5,669 nucleotides of DNA from Chloroflexota bacterium (GTDB taxonomy: Bacteria > Chloroflexota > Anaerolineae > B4-G1 > SLSP01), in the NCBI GenBank assembly GCA_012798275.1, contig JAAZNO010000120.1, forward strand, positions 1 to 5,669, written 5' to 3'. How positions within the stretch are numbered: the stretch's first letter is position 1; each line of letters begins with the position of its first letter. Below the pieces are notes generated by a model, which had not been told where the DNA came from, did not search any database, and saw only the letters and a program-made list of their open reading frames with translations. The position numbers were made by a program, and so were the translations under genes. This document shows, piece after piece, positions 1 to 5,107 of the stretch.

Positions 1-1
1 C

Positions 2-24
2 GGCTGGGGATGGAATCCCCAGCC
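2..24. repeat. Perfect hairpin, 10-bp arms with GGA loop
   Basis: Arms 2-11 (GGCTGGGGAT) and 15-24 (ATCCCCAGCC) are exact reverse complements around a 3-nt loop. No T-run follows, so it does not look like an intrinsic terminator for a gene upstream of the window. It lies 12 bp from a second hairpin of the same kind, which suggests a dispersed intergenic repeat that may continue to the left of position 1. The role is unknown. Confidence 0.6.
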
Positions 25-36
25 TGACATGAGCCA

Positions 37-54
37 ACCGCGCTGAAGCGCGGT
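37..54. repeat. Perfect hairpin, 8-bp arms with GA centre (TGAA-type loop)
   Basis: Arms 37-44 (ACCGCGCT) and 47-54 (AGCGCGGT) are exact reverse complements. The two central bases are too few for a loop, so the likely fold is a 7-bp stem closed by TGAA. No U-tract follows. Together with the hairpin at 2-24 it looks like part of a modular intergenic repeat; this is inference. Confidence 0.55.
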
Positions 55-98
55 GTTTGAGGACGTAGCAGCCCCGGGGGCAAGGAATTTCTAATCTT

Positions 99-124
99 AT
101 TCGTGAAATTCGTGTTCATTCGGG
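99..124. repeat. Three near-copies of ATTCGTG at 9-10 bp spacing
   Basis: ATTCGTG occurs at 99-105 and 108-114, and the variant ATTCGGG at 118-124. The period is close to one helical turn. It could be a tandem protein-binding array or a fragment of a dispersed repeat. Only two copies are exact, so this is a weak call. Confidence 0.35.
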
Positions 125-127
125 GCC

Positions 128-140
128 ATTTTCGAAGGAG
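128..140 (+). repeat. 13-bp direct repeat (copy 1), identical to the tdk ribosome-binding region
   Basis: ATTTTCGAAGGAG at 128-140 recurs exactly at 551-563, where it carries the tdk Shine-Dalgarno sequence. Here it precedes only tiny reading frames: an 8-codon frame from GTG 148 to TGA 172-174, and a 34-codon frame from ATG 141 that sits too close to the purine tract. It may be a relic of a duplicated tdk 5' end or a leader-peptide start. Chance similarity between purine-rich ribosome sites is also possible. Confidence 0.4.
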
Positions 141-263
141 ATGCCAGGTGCTGGCGCACATCATCCAAAAATGAGAATGTGCGGTCATTGTTCAGCCTGG
201 CGTCAGGTAGCTCGACGGCGACGGATGAACCTTTGTAAGCTGTAGCTTTTGCCCCACCCTCTG

Positions 264-301
264 CCCCCTCCCCAACGGCGCAGGCGCCGTTGGGGAGGGG
301 G
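264..301. repeat. Perfect 18-bp inverted repeat (left hairpin of composite element)
   Basis: Arm 264-281 (CCCCCTCCCCAACGGCGC) and arm 284-301 are exact reverse complements around AG; the practical fold is 17 bp with a CAGG loop. The A-rich stretch that follows (AGAAAAAATAA) has no T-run on the plus strand. On the minus strand, nothing T-rich follows either. A terminator role is therefore not supported. Confidence 0.8.
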
Positions 302-313
302 AGAAAAAATAAG

Positions 314-352
314 GGGTATTTGCAGGCGGGCGTAGCCCGCCTGCAAAAACCC
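314..352. repeat. 17-of-18-bp inverted repeat with GTA loop (central hairpin)
   Basis: Arms 314-331 and 335-352 pair over 18 positions with a single A-A mismatch (318 against 348). The core is GCAGGCGGGC / GCCCGCCTGC, with GTA at 332-334 as the loop. It is flanked by A-runs and sits at the centre of the composite element. Confidence 0.8.
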
Positions 353-363
353 ACAAAAAAGTT

Positions 364-394
364 CCCCTTCCCCCCCGCGCGCGGGGGGAAGGGG
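364..394. repeat. Imperfect inverted repeat with GCGCGC centre (right hairpin)
   Basis: CCCC-TT-C7 (364-376) faces G6-AA-GGGG (383-394) across GCGCGC (377-382), with a single bulged C at 370. Its purine arm is also the first part of a run of four G-tracts (383-408). Confidence 0.7.
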
Positions 395-455
395 CCAGGG
401 GATAGGGGCAAAATTGATTCTCAATCTTCAGCAATCACCAGGAAATCTTGCGTTT

Positions 456-472
456 TTCAGTCAGTGACTGAA
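456..472. promoter_or_regulatory. 17-bp operator-like palindrome upstream of tdk
   Basis: TTCAGTCA (456-463) and TGACTGAA (465-472) are perfect reverse complements around one central G. The size and symmetry fit a site for a dimeric helix-turn-helix regulator. It lies about 100 bp before the tdk start. No regulator gene is present in the window and no clear promoter could be placed beside it, so function is inferred from symmetry only. Confidence 0.4.
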
Positions 473-482
473 CAGTCGCCAT

Positions 483-542
483 GTGAGTTGTGAGCCGCAA
501 TCCATGGGCAGAAACTGTGACGACTCTCTTCTCACGGCTCAC
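483..542. promoter_or_regulatory. Inverted array of GTGAG boxes in the tdk leader
   Basis: GTGAG occurs at 483-487 and 490-494, and its complement CTCAC at 531-535 and 538-542, each pair spaced by two bases. GTGAGCCG (490-497) and CGGCTCAC (535-542) are exact reverse complements, so the region could form an 8-bp stem with a 37-nt loop. The stem ends 14 bp before the tdk Shine-Dalgarno sequence. It could be a paired operator or an RNA leader fold near the ribosome site. No -10 or -35 pair is convincing here. Confidence 0.35.
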
Positions 543-556
543 TGATTTCTATTTTC

Positions 557-563
557 GAAGGAG
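557..563 (+). promoter_or_regulatory. Ribosome binding site GAAGGAG that decides the tdk start
   Basis: GAAGGAG at 557-563 overlaps the most upstream in-frame GTG (563), which excludes that codon as a practical start. The next in-frame GTG (572) follows at an ideal 8-nt spacing. Confidence 0.75.
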
Positions 564-571
564 TGCGACTC

Positions 572-1177
572 GTGTACGGAATACCCCGTGGGGGATGGAT
601 TGAAGTTATTTGCGGCAGTATGTTCAGCGGCAAGACGGAGGAGTTGATCCGTCGCCTGCGGCGCGCGCAGATCGCGCGGCAGCGCGTGCAGGTGTTCAAG
701 CCCGCCATTGATCAGCGTTACAGCGATACGGCGATCGCTTCGCATAACGGCCTGCAGCTGCGAGCGATTCCCGTGAATAACACTGCGGAAATCCGCGCCC
801 AATTGGATACGGAAGCGACGGTAATCGCCATAGATGAGGTGCAGTTTTTCGATGACGCGATCGTGGATCTCTGTGTGGAGCTCGCCAATAGCGGTAAGCG
901 GGTGATCTGCGCCGGCCTGGATATGGATTTTCGCGGCGAGCCTTTCGGCCCTTTGCCCCGGCTGTTGGCGGTCGCCGAGCAGGTAGAGAAGCTGCAAGCC
1001 ATCTGTGTGGTCTGTGGCGGGCCCGCCAGCCGCACGCAGCGGTTGATCAACGGGGAACCCGCCTGTTATGAGGATCCTGTTGTCCTGGTAGGCGCGAGCG
1101 AGGTGTATCAGGCGCGATGTCGGGGCTGCCATCAGGTGCCGCATCGCGCATCCCAGCAGGGTGAGGAGGAACGATGA
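572..1177 (+). CDS. tdk: Thymidine kinase (type II, zinc-binding)
   Basis: It phosphorylates thymidine (and deoxyuridine) to dTMP with ATP in the cytosol, the first step of pyrimidine deoxynucleoside salvage. The product is 201 aa from GTG 572, typical of the bacterial type II family. Visible features are the P-loop GSMFSGKT (residues 15-22), the Walker B/catalytic segment DEVQFF (88-93) with Glu89 as the expected general base, and two zinc-ligand pairs, C145-x2-C148 and C183-x2-C186, that hold the substrate-covering lasso. The segment [11 protein letters not shown] is also family-typical. All key residues are intact. The stop overlaps the next ATG by 4 bp (ATGA, 1174-1177), so it is coupled to the phosphoribosyltransferase gene in a salvage operon. 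The identification is secure; the exact start is slightly less so. Confidence 0.96.
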   Translation: MYGIPRGGWIEVICGSMFSGKTEELIRRLRRAQIARQRVQVFKPAIDQRYSDTAIASHNGLQLRAIPVNNTAEIRAQLDTEATVIAIDEVQFFDDAIVDLCVELANSGKRVICAGLDMDFRGEPFGPLPRLLAVAEQVEKLQAICVVCGGPASRTQRLINGEPACYEDPVVLVGASEVYQARCRGCHQVPHRASQQGEEER

Positions 1178-1740
1178 GGACCATGCCCATTCCTGATTCC
1201 GTTGACCATGTGTTGTTGGATGAAGAGACCATCCGCGCCCGCACGGAGGTGTTGGCGGAGCAGATCAGCCGCGATTATGCCGGCCTGCGCAACGAGGATT
1301 TTGTGCTCGTCGGCGTGCTGAAAGGCTCGTTCATTTTTCTGGCGGACCTGGCGCGCCGTCTGACCGTTCCGCATCGCGTGGATTTCATCGCGCTTTCCAG
1401 CTACACCGACGCGACGGACGTCCCCGGCGCCGTCCGCATGATTATGGACACGCGCGCTGCCATTCCGGGCCGCCATGTCCTCATCGTGGAGGACATCCTC
1501 GACACCGGCTACACTCTGGCGTATCTGCAGCGGGTGTTCAACGCGCGCGGGCCGGCCTCGTTGCGCACCTGCGTGTTGCTGAGCAAGCCAGAGCGCCGCA
1601 AGGTCGAGGTGTCTGTGGATTACCTCGGCTTTGAGATCCCCGACGTGTGGGTGGTGGGCTACGGTCTGGACTTCAATGATCGTTTCCGCACCCTACCTTA
1701 TATCGCGGCGCTGAAGCGCAGCGTCTACGAGAAGAAATAG
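1174..1740 (+). CDS. hpt: Hypoxanthine(-guanine) phosphoribosyltransferase, divergent paralog 1
   Basis: A type I phosphoribosyltransferase that should convert hypoxanthine or guanine plus PRPP to IMP or GMP. The protein is 188 aa. It has the pyrophosphate loop LKGS (49-52), the flexible-loop SSY (75-77), the PRPP signature VEDILDTG (105-112), the purine-contacting Lys138 and the C-terminal GYGLD with Asp166. The position that stacks on the base is Trp159, where paralog 2 has Phe. The flexible loop after SSY reads TDATDVPG instead of the Ser/Gly-rich form usual in bacterial Hpt. This may alter substrate preference (for example toward xanthine or guanine), which is inference. AGGAGG at 1164-1169 serves ATG 1174 with a short 4-nt gap; ATG 1183 is an alternative start with a 13-nt gap. 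It overlaps tdk by 4 bp. Confidence 0.92.
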   Translation: MRTMPIPDSVDHVLLDEETIRARTEVLAEQISRDYAGLRNEDFVLVGVLKGSFIFLADLARRLTVPHRVDFIALSSYTDATDVPGAVRMIMDTRAAIPGRHVLIVEDILDTGYTLAYLQRVFNARGPASLRTCVLLSKPERRKVEVSVDYLGFEIPDVWVVGYGLDFNDRFRTLPYIAALKRSVYEKK

Positions 1741-1791
1741 CGGCGCGGCGGAGCTATGGGCTTGCATGTTCTTCATAAAGGAGCATTTCTT

Positions 1792-2349
1792 ATGAGTATG
1801 TTTGATGACATCGAAAGGGTTTTGTTCACAGAAGAACAGATTCAGGCGCGGATTCGGGAACTGGCGGAGGAGCTCAACGCGCAGTACACCGACGCCGACC
1901 TGCCGCTGCTCGTGTGTATCCTCAAGGGTGCGGTGGTGTTCCTCTCCGATCTGGTGCGCCATCTCAACTTCCGTCATGAGATGGATTTCATGGTCGTTTC
2001 CAGCTATAGCAGCGGCACCTGCAGCAGTGGGGTGGTGCGCATCCTCCTCGATCTGGAGACGAACATCGAGGGCCGGCATGTGCTCATCGTCGAGGACATT
2101 ATTGACACCGGGCACACGCTCAACTACATCCTGCACAATCTGGAGACCCGCCATCCGGCCTCGGTTCGCATCATGACCTTGCTCAACAAACCCAGCCGTC
2201 GTGAGATTGACATCCCTGTGGATTTCTCGGGCTTCGAGATTCCGGATGAGTTTGTGTTGGGCTTTGGGTTGGATTATGCGGAGCAGTATCGCAATCTGCC
2301 TTTCATTGGGGTGCTTAAGCCGGAGGTTTATCTGCGCACGGAGGCTTGA
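1792..2349 (+). CDS. hpt: Hypoxanthine-guanine phosphoribosyltransferase, canonical paralog 2
   Basis: This is a second type I purine phosphoribosyltransferase (185 aa) for hypoxanthine/guanine salvage. Motifs are the pyrophosphate loop LKGA (44-47), flexible loop SSYSSGTCSSG (70-80), PRPP site VEDIIDTG (100-107), Lys133 in LLNKPSRR, base-stacking Phe154 and Asp161 in GFGLD, then YRNLPFIGVLKP. The loop is the usual bacterial type, so this is the more conventional of the two Hpt proteins. The start is ATG 1792, which AGGAG (1779-1783) precedes by 8 nt; ATG 1756 has no such site. A 51-bp gap separates it from paralog 1, and a terminator hairpin follows, so it is the last gene of the operon. By eye the paralogs share well under half their residues, so the duplication is old or one copy was acquired. 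Confidence 0.94.
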   Translation: MSMFDDIERVLFTEEQIQARIRELAEELNAQYTDADLPLLVCILKGAVVFLSDLVRHLNFRHEMDFMVVSSYSSGTCSSGVVRILLDLETNIEGRHVLIVEDIIDTGHTLNYILHNLETRHPASVRIMTLLNKPSRREIDIPVDFSGFEIPDEFVLGFGLDYAEQYRNLPFIGVLKPEVYLRTEA

Positions 2350-2378
2350 GCCTGGCGCGACGTTGCTAGCGGCCGGCG

Positions 2379-2427
2379 AAGGAGTTGCGTGAGGGTCCAC
2401 GTGCCTCACGCAACTCCTTTTGCTTTT
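2379..2427 (+). terminator. Intrinsic terminator of the tdk-hpt-hpt operon
   Basis: Perfect 16-bp arms, 2379-2394 (AAGGAGTTGCGTGAGG) and 2404-2419, enclose a 9-nt loop. A T-rich tail interrupted by GC follows (TT-GC-TTTT, 2420-2427). It lies 29 bp after the stop of paralog 2 and before the TATAAT box of the next unit. Confidence 0.88.
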
Positions 2428-2486
2428 GGGGGACGGCTTCAGTGCACATCGGCGTTCCGGCCCGTGGTAACTCCTCTAAATGTGGG

Positions 2487-2492
2487 TATAAT
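2487..2492 (+). promoter_or_regulatory. Consensus -10 box (TATAAT) of the sortase-holA unit
   Basis: An exact TATAAT lies just after the terminator and about 20 bp before the first start codon. No good -35 lies 16-18 bp upstream (GTGGTA at 2464-2469). A TG at 2483-2484 is one base off the extended -10 position. Transcription would start near 2499-2500, giving a leader of only 15-27 nt. Confidence 0.6.
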
Positions 2493-2497
2493 AGGCG

Positions 2498-2512
2498 TAT
2501 CCTGCAGGGATA
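2498..2512 (+). promoter_or_regulatory. Short inverted repeat at the predicted transcription start
   Basis: TATCC (2498-2502) and GGATA (2508-2512) flank TGCAG, and CCTGCAGG inside is itself a palindrome. It overlaps the expected mRNA 5' end and the purine-rich ribosome site. It could be an operator or a small hairpin that limits ribosome access. The arms are only 5 bp, so this may be chance. Confidence 0.25.
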
Positions 2513-2513
2513 G

Positions 2514-3380
2514 GTGAGTCGGAGTGTGAGTGTCAGAGCTTTGAAGATTGCTAACATCCTGATCGGCGTGGGGATCGCGCTGTTGCTTGCGGGCATAGGG
2601 CTCTCTTATCCGACCTTTAAACCTTATCTGGAAACGTTGTTCCAGACGCGGGACATAGCTACAGCGCCCCCTCTGGGACCGGAGGTCCTGGCGGCGGAGG
2701 CGACAGCGGCGATCCTGTTGCCGCTCGATCAGCCGGCGCCCCCGGTGCCTGGGGAGCCTTCTCCCACCCCGACGTCGCCGGGCCGGGAGCTTAAGGCGCC
2801 CATTCAGCCTCAGCCGACGCCGGCGCTGCTCGAACCGACGTCTGAACCGACGGCGCGACCTGCCCTTCGACCCACGCCGCCGCCGCCGCTGCGGGGTACG
2901 ATGCCTGTTCACATTCGCATCCCCGCCATTAACCTGGATGCGCCGGTCACGCCGGTGGAGTGGGCGCCGCTGGAGACCGCAGACGGCGTGGAGGGAATCT
3001 GGCAGGTGCCCAACTGGCGCGCCGCCGGCTGGCACAGTAGCTCGGCGCTGTTGGGCGTCCCCGGCAACACGGTGCTGAACGGTCATAACACCACGTATGG
3101 CGAGGTCTTCCGCGATCTGTACCGGCTGCAGGAGGGGGCAGAAATCCTCCTCGAAGGTGAGGACGGGCTGATTTACACGTATGTGGTAGAAGCCCTGTAC
3201 ATCCTCAAAGAGGCCCATCAACCTTTGGAAGTACGTCTTGAGAACGCGCGTTATATTCTGCAGACCACGGACGAGCGGCTGACGCTGGTGACCTGTCACC
3301 CTTATGGCAGCATTCAGAATCGCCTCATCGTGATCGCACGCCCGGCGCCCGCGCCGCCGTCAGAAGGAGAACATCCATGA
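2514..3380 (+). CDS. Membrane-anchored sortase (class D/E-like) with Pro/Thr-rich stalk
   Basis: A cysteine transpeptidase that should cleave a C-terminal sorting signal on exported proteins and join it to a cell-envelope acceptor. It is 288 aa from GTG 2514. A single hydrophobic anchor (about 13-31) is followed by a long Pro/Thr/Glu-rich linker (51-127), then the sortase beta-barrel. The barrel opens with RIPAINLDAPV (135-145) and contains His191 in NGHN, Cys261 in TLVTCHPYG and Arg270 in QNRLIV, the complete catalytic triad. The anchor would leave the catalytic domain outside the membrane. GTG 2526 is an alternative start, since AGGTGA (2512-2517) lies 8 nt before it. No substrate with an LPxTG-like tail is encoded nearby, so its target is unknown. 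It is the first gene of the unit and overlaps the next by 4 bp. Confidence 0.88.
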   Translation: MSRSVSVRALKIANILIGVGIALLLAGIGLSYPTFKPYLETLFQTRDIATAPPLGPEVLAAEATAAILLPLDQPAPPVPGEPSPTPTSPGRELKAPIQPQPTPALLEPTSEPTARPALRPTPPPPLRGTMPVHIRIPAINLDAPVTPVEWAPLETADGVEGIWQVPNWRAAGWHSSSALLGVPGNTVLNGHNTTYGEVFRDLYRLQEGAEILLEGEDGLIYTYVVEALYILKEAHQPLEVRLENARYILQTTDERLTLVTCHPYGSIQNRLIVIARPAPAPPSEGEHP

Positions 3381-3880
3381 GTGTCACATTGATCCGCCGT
3401 ATCCGCCAGAACCATGCCCTGGAACATGCCACGATCGCTTTGTTAGGCCAGCGTTATCCCCGCACGCAAGTCGTCGGCTTTTCGGGCCCGCAGGGGTTCA
3501 CGCTGTACACGAATCTTTCGATGAAAGAAATCTACCCCGCAGTCCAGGAGGCGCTGGAACGCCTCGAGGGGGGTGAAGCGGCGCTGGCCTATCATCCCAA
3601 TTGTGGGACTAATTTGCTCACGGCAGCTGCCCTCACGGTCGGAGCGACTTCCCTGGTGTTGCAGGGCAAGTCCATCCACAGCCGCTCGGAGGGCCTGGAG
3701 CGGATTCTGAAGGCCATTCTGCTCAACGCTCTGGCCTTGCTGTTGGCGCCCCGCCTGGGGATGAAGGTGCAGGAAAAAGTGACCGTCGAGTCTAACATCG
3801 GCGATCTGGAGCTCGTCTCTATCCGCACCGATCCCGGCAAGGATTTCCGGCGCGTTTACGTGCAGACCCGCCATCCCTGA
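3377..3880 (+). CDS. DUF6391-like conserved protein with HxxEH motif
   Basis: The protein is 167 aa. It resembles the uncharacterised DUF6391 family, which I know from Chloroflexota and cyanobacteria; the family assignment is from memory of the NHALEHAT motif. Residues 12-18 read NHALEHA, an HxxEH pattern (His13, Glu16, His17), and AYHPNCGTN (71-79) adds His73 and Cys76, so a metal site is plausible. Two hydrophobic stretches (about 79-97 and 107-125) could be membrane or buried helices. The C-terminal part (about 130-166) is polar and beta-rich. AAGGAG (3364-3369) lies 7 nt before ATG 3377, which overlaps the sortase stop (ATGA). holA follows after 3 bp. Biochemical function is unknown. Confidence 0.8.
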   Translation: MSVTLIRRIRQNHALEHATIALLGQRYPRTQVVGFSGPQGFTLYTNLSMKEIYPAVQEALERLEGGEAALAYHPNCGTNLLTAAALTVGATSLVLQGKSIHSRSEGLERILKAILLNALALLLAPRLGMKVQEKVTVESNIGDLELVSIRTDPGKDFRRVYVQTRHP

Positions 3881-3883
3881 GCC

Positions 3884-4846
3884 ATGCTGGCCATTTTTCA
3901 CGGCGAGAACCGGCTGGAACAAGAAGAGGCCATTGCCGAGCTGCTCGTGCAGCTGCACTTTGAGGACGTCAGCGGGCTGAACAAGGTGGTCCTCGAGTCG
4001 CCGCTGGCCTTCAGCGAGCTGCGCCTGGCGTGTGACACGTTGCCTTTCCTCGGAGAGAGCCGCCTGGTGCTGGTGCGCGGCGCCCTGACACAGGAGAACG
4101 ATGCCTGGGCCCAACAGGTGGCGGACTATCTGCCCGCACTGGCGCCTTTCACGCATCTGTTCTTCGTCGAAGGGAAAACTGTCCCGCTCTCCCATCCGGT
4201 GCTCAAAACTGCCCGCCAACTTGGCGCGACCGTCGTCTCCAACGTCCTGCCCAAACCCAAAGAGGTTCCCCCATGGGTCACGCGCCGCGCGCAGAAGTTG
4301 GGCCTGCGCCTGGAGCCAGCGGCGCTGGCGTTGCTGGTGCAGAATCTGGGTTCCCAGGTGCAGCTGGTGGATCAGGAATTGCGCAAATTGCAGGCATATA
4401 AGGGAGGCGCAGGCGTCATCACGGCGGAGGATGTGCGGGTGATGATGCCTTACATGGCGACGGCGGATGTCATCTTCGAGCTGGTGGACGCGATTGGGCA
4501 GCGCCGACCTGACGTGGCGGTGCGGCACCTGTCCCGCTTGATGGACCCTGGCACGCGGCCCGATGAGTATCTGCGCATTTTCGGCATGATGGTACGTCAG
4601 TTTCGGCTATTGCTGCAGACGCGCTGGCTGGTGGACCGGGGATGCACGCAGTCCGAAATCGTCGCGCGACTGGCTCTGCACCCTTACGTGGCGGAGAAAA
4701 TGGCGCTCCAGGCGCGGCTGTTTTCCCTGCAGCAGCTGCGCCAGGCATATCGGTTGCTCTACGAGGCCGACCTGACGATGAAAACGGGGCAGATGTCCTA
4801 CCCCATGACGTTGGAACTGCTCATCGCGCAACTGTGCCGTGTGTAG
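3884..4846 (+). CDS. holA: DNA polymerase III subunit delta
   Basis: Delta is the clamp-loader subunit that opens the beta sliding clamp and loads it onto primed DNA at the replication fork. The 320-aa length fits the family (about 320-345). The N-terminal strand and helix IFHGENRLEQEEAI (4-17), LPFLGESRLVLVRG (53-66), the domain II/III segment WVTRRAQKLGLRLEP with ALALLVQNLGSQ and LVDQELRKLQAY (131-172), the collar-domain EYLRIFGMMVRQFRLLLQ (228-245), and the C-terminal DLTMKTGQ with PMTLELLIAQLC (296-318) are all typical. As usual for delta, there is no Walker A site. No Shine-Dalgarno sequence precedes ATG 3884, which is 3 bp after the upstream stop, so translation is probably coupled to the DUF6391-like gene. 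It ends 12 bp from a convergent gene. Confidence 0.92.
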   Translation: MLAIFHGENRLEQEEAIAELLVQLHFEDVSGLNKVVLESPLAFSELRLACDTLPFLGESRLVLVRGALTQENDAWAQQVADYLPALAPFTHLFFVEGKTVPLSHPVLKTARQLGATVVSNVLPKPKEVPPWVTRRAQKLGLRLEPAALALLVQNLGSQVQLVDQELRKLQAYKGGAGVITAEDVRVMMPYMATADVIFELVDAIGQRRPDVAVRHLSRLMDPGTRPDEYLRIFGMMVRQFRLLLQTRWLVDRGCTQSEIVARLALHPYVAEKMALQARLFSLQQLRQAYRLLYEADLTMKTGQMSYPMTLELLIAQLCRV

Positions 4847-4858
4847 AGACGGCGTCTG

Positions 4859-5107
4859 TCAGACCCTGGCTGGCTCTGCCGTGAGCTGTTCCTGTCCCAG
4901 CCACAGGTAATGTTGCATCACCCTGGATGACGCGCGCACGAGGATATTGCCGATCCGCTGATCGCCGCCGGGCAGGGTGGCCGGATGGACGTAGCAGACA
5001 TTCGGCTCGGCCCCGAAGCGCTCGCGATAGCGTTTTGCCGCCTGCGAAAGCTGGAGCTGCAGCTCCGCGCTGCCGTTGTCGTACCACAAAAGGCCAGTCC
5101 GCATCAT
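4859..5107 (-). CDS. Small conserved-looking protein with PNVCYVHP motif
   Basis: The protein is 82 aa and soluble, with no signal peptide or membrane segment. It begins MMRTGLLWYDNG, followed by an amphipathic Arg/Lys-rich helix (about 17-31). RYRERFGAEPNVCYVHPATL (26-45) follows, then a hydrophobic C-terminal segment ILVRASSRVMQHYLWLG (55-71). The pattern recalls small uncharacterised Chloroflexota proteins, but I cannot name a family. AGGAGG (5118-5113) lies 5 nt before ATG 5107, and the ATG overlaps the stop of the upstream gene (ATGA); ATG 5104 is an alternative start. It is the last of three co-directional small genes and converges with holA. No function can be assigned. Confidence 0.72.
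   Translation of the reverse strand: MMRTGLLWYDNGSAELQLQLSQAAKRYRERFGAEPNVCYVHPATLPGGDQRIGNILVRASSRVMQHYLWLGQEQLTAEPARV

Larger units (their letters stand above)
247..413. mobile_element. 167-bp composite palindromic element, MITE-like, non-coding
   Basis: The element is bounded by perfect inverted ends, TTTTGCCCC (247-255) and GGGGCAAAA (405-413). Complementarity continues inward imperfectly through 256-263 and 395-404. Inside are three consecutive hairpins (264-301, 314-352, 364-394), separated by A-rich spacers (AGAAAAAATAA and ACAAAAAAGTT). The whole could fold as a four-stem cloverleaf or cruciform. Reading frames across it are low-complexity artefacts. I see no target-site duplication and no transposase, so mobility, presumably in trans, is an inference from the architecture. 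An alternative is an immobile structured intergenic repeat or a transcribed structured RNA. Confidence 0.55.

Noticed and set aside
141..245. 34-codon frame after the 13-bp repeat
   Set aside because: The purine tract directly abuts ATG 141, leaving no spacer, and the product is Arg/His-rich without recognisable features.
247..413. CRISPR array
   Set aside because: The repeats are inverted and different from one another, with no regular direct repeats or spacers.
97..434. Overlapping reading frames on both strands through the repeat region
   Set aside because: They run through palindromes and G/C or A homopolymer tracts, their products are low-complexity Pro/Gly/Arg strings, and none has a credible ribosome site.
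448..555. Promoter for tdk
   Set aside because: TTGCGT (448-453) and TATTTT (550-555) resemble promoter boxes, but neither has a partner at 16-18 bp spacing, and the second would place the start inside the ribosome site.
2439..3299. 286-codon minus-strand frame opposite the sortase
   Set aside because: The product is extremely Arg-rich, an antisense shadow of the Pro-rich linker; the plus strand encodes an intact sortase.
3443..4528. 361-codon minus-strand frame opposite the DUF6391-like gene and holA
   Set aside because: A His/Gln/Arg-rich shadow crossing two well-supported plus-strand genes.
4847..4857. Small hairpin between holA and the convergent gene as a bidirectional terminator
   Set aside because: The practical stem is only 4 bp and there is no T-run on either side.
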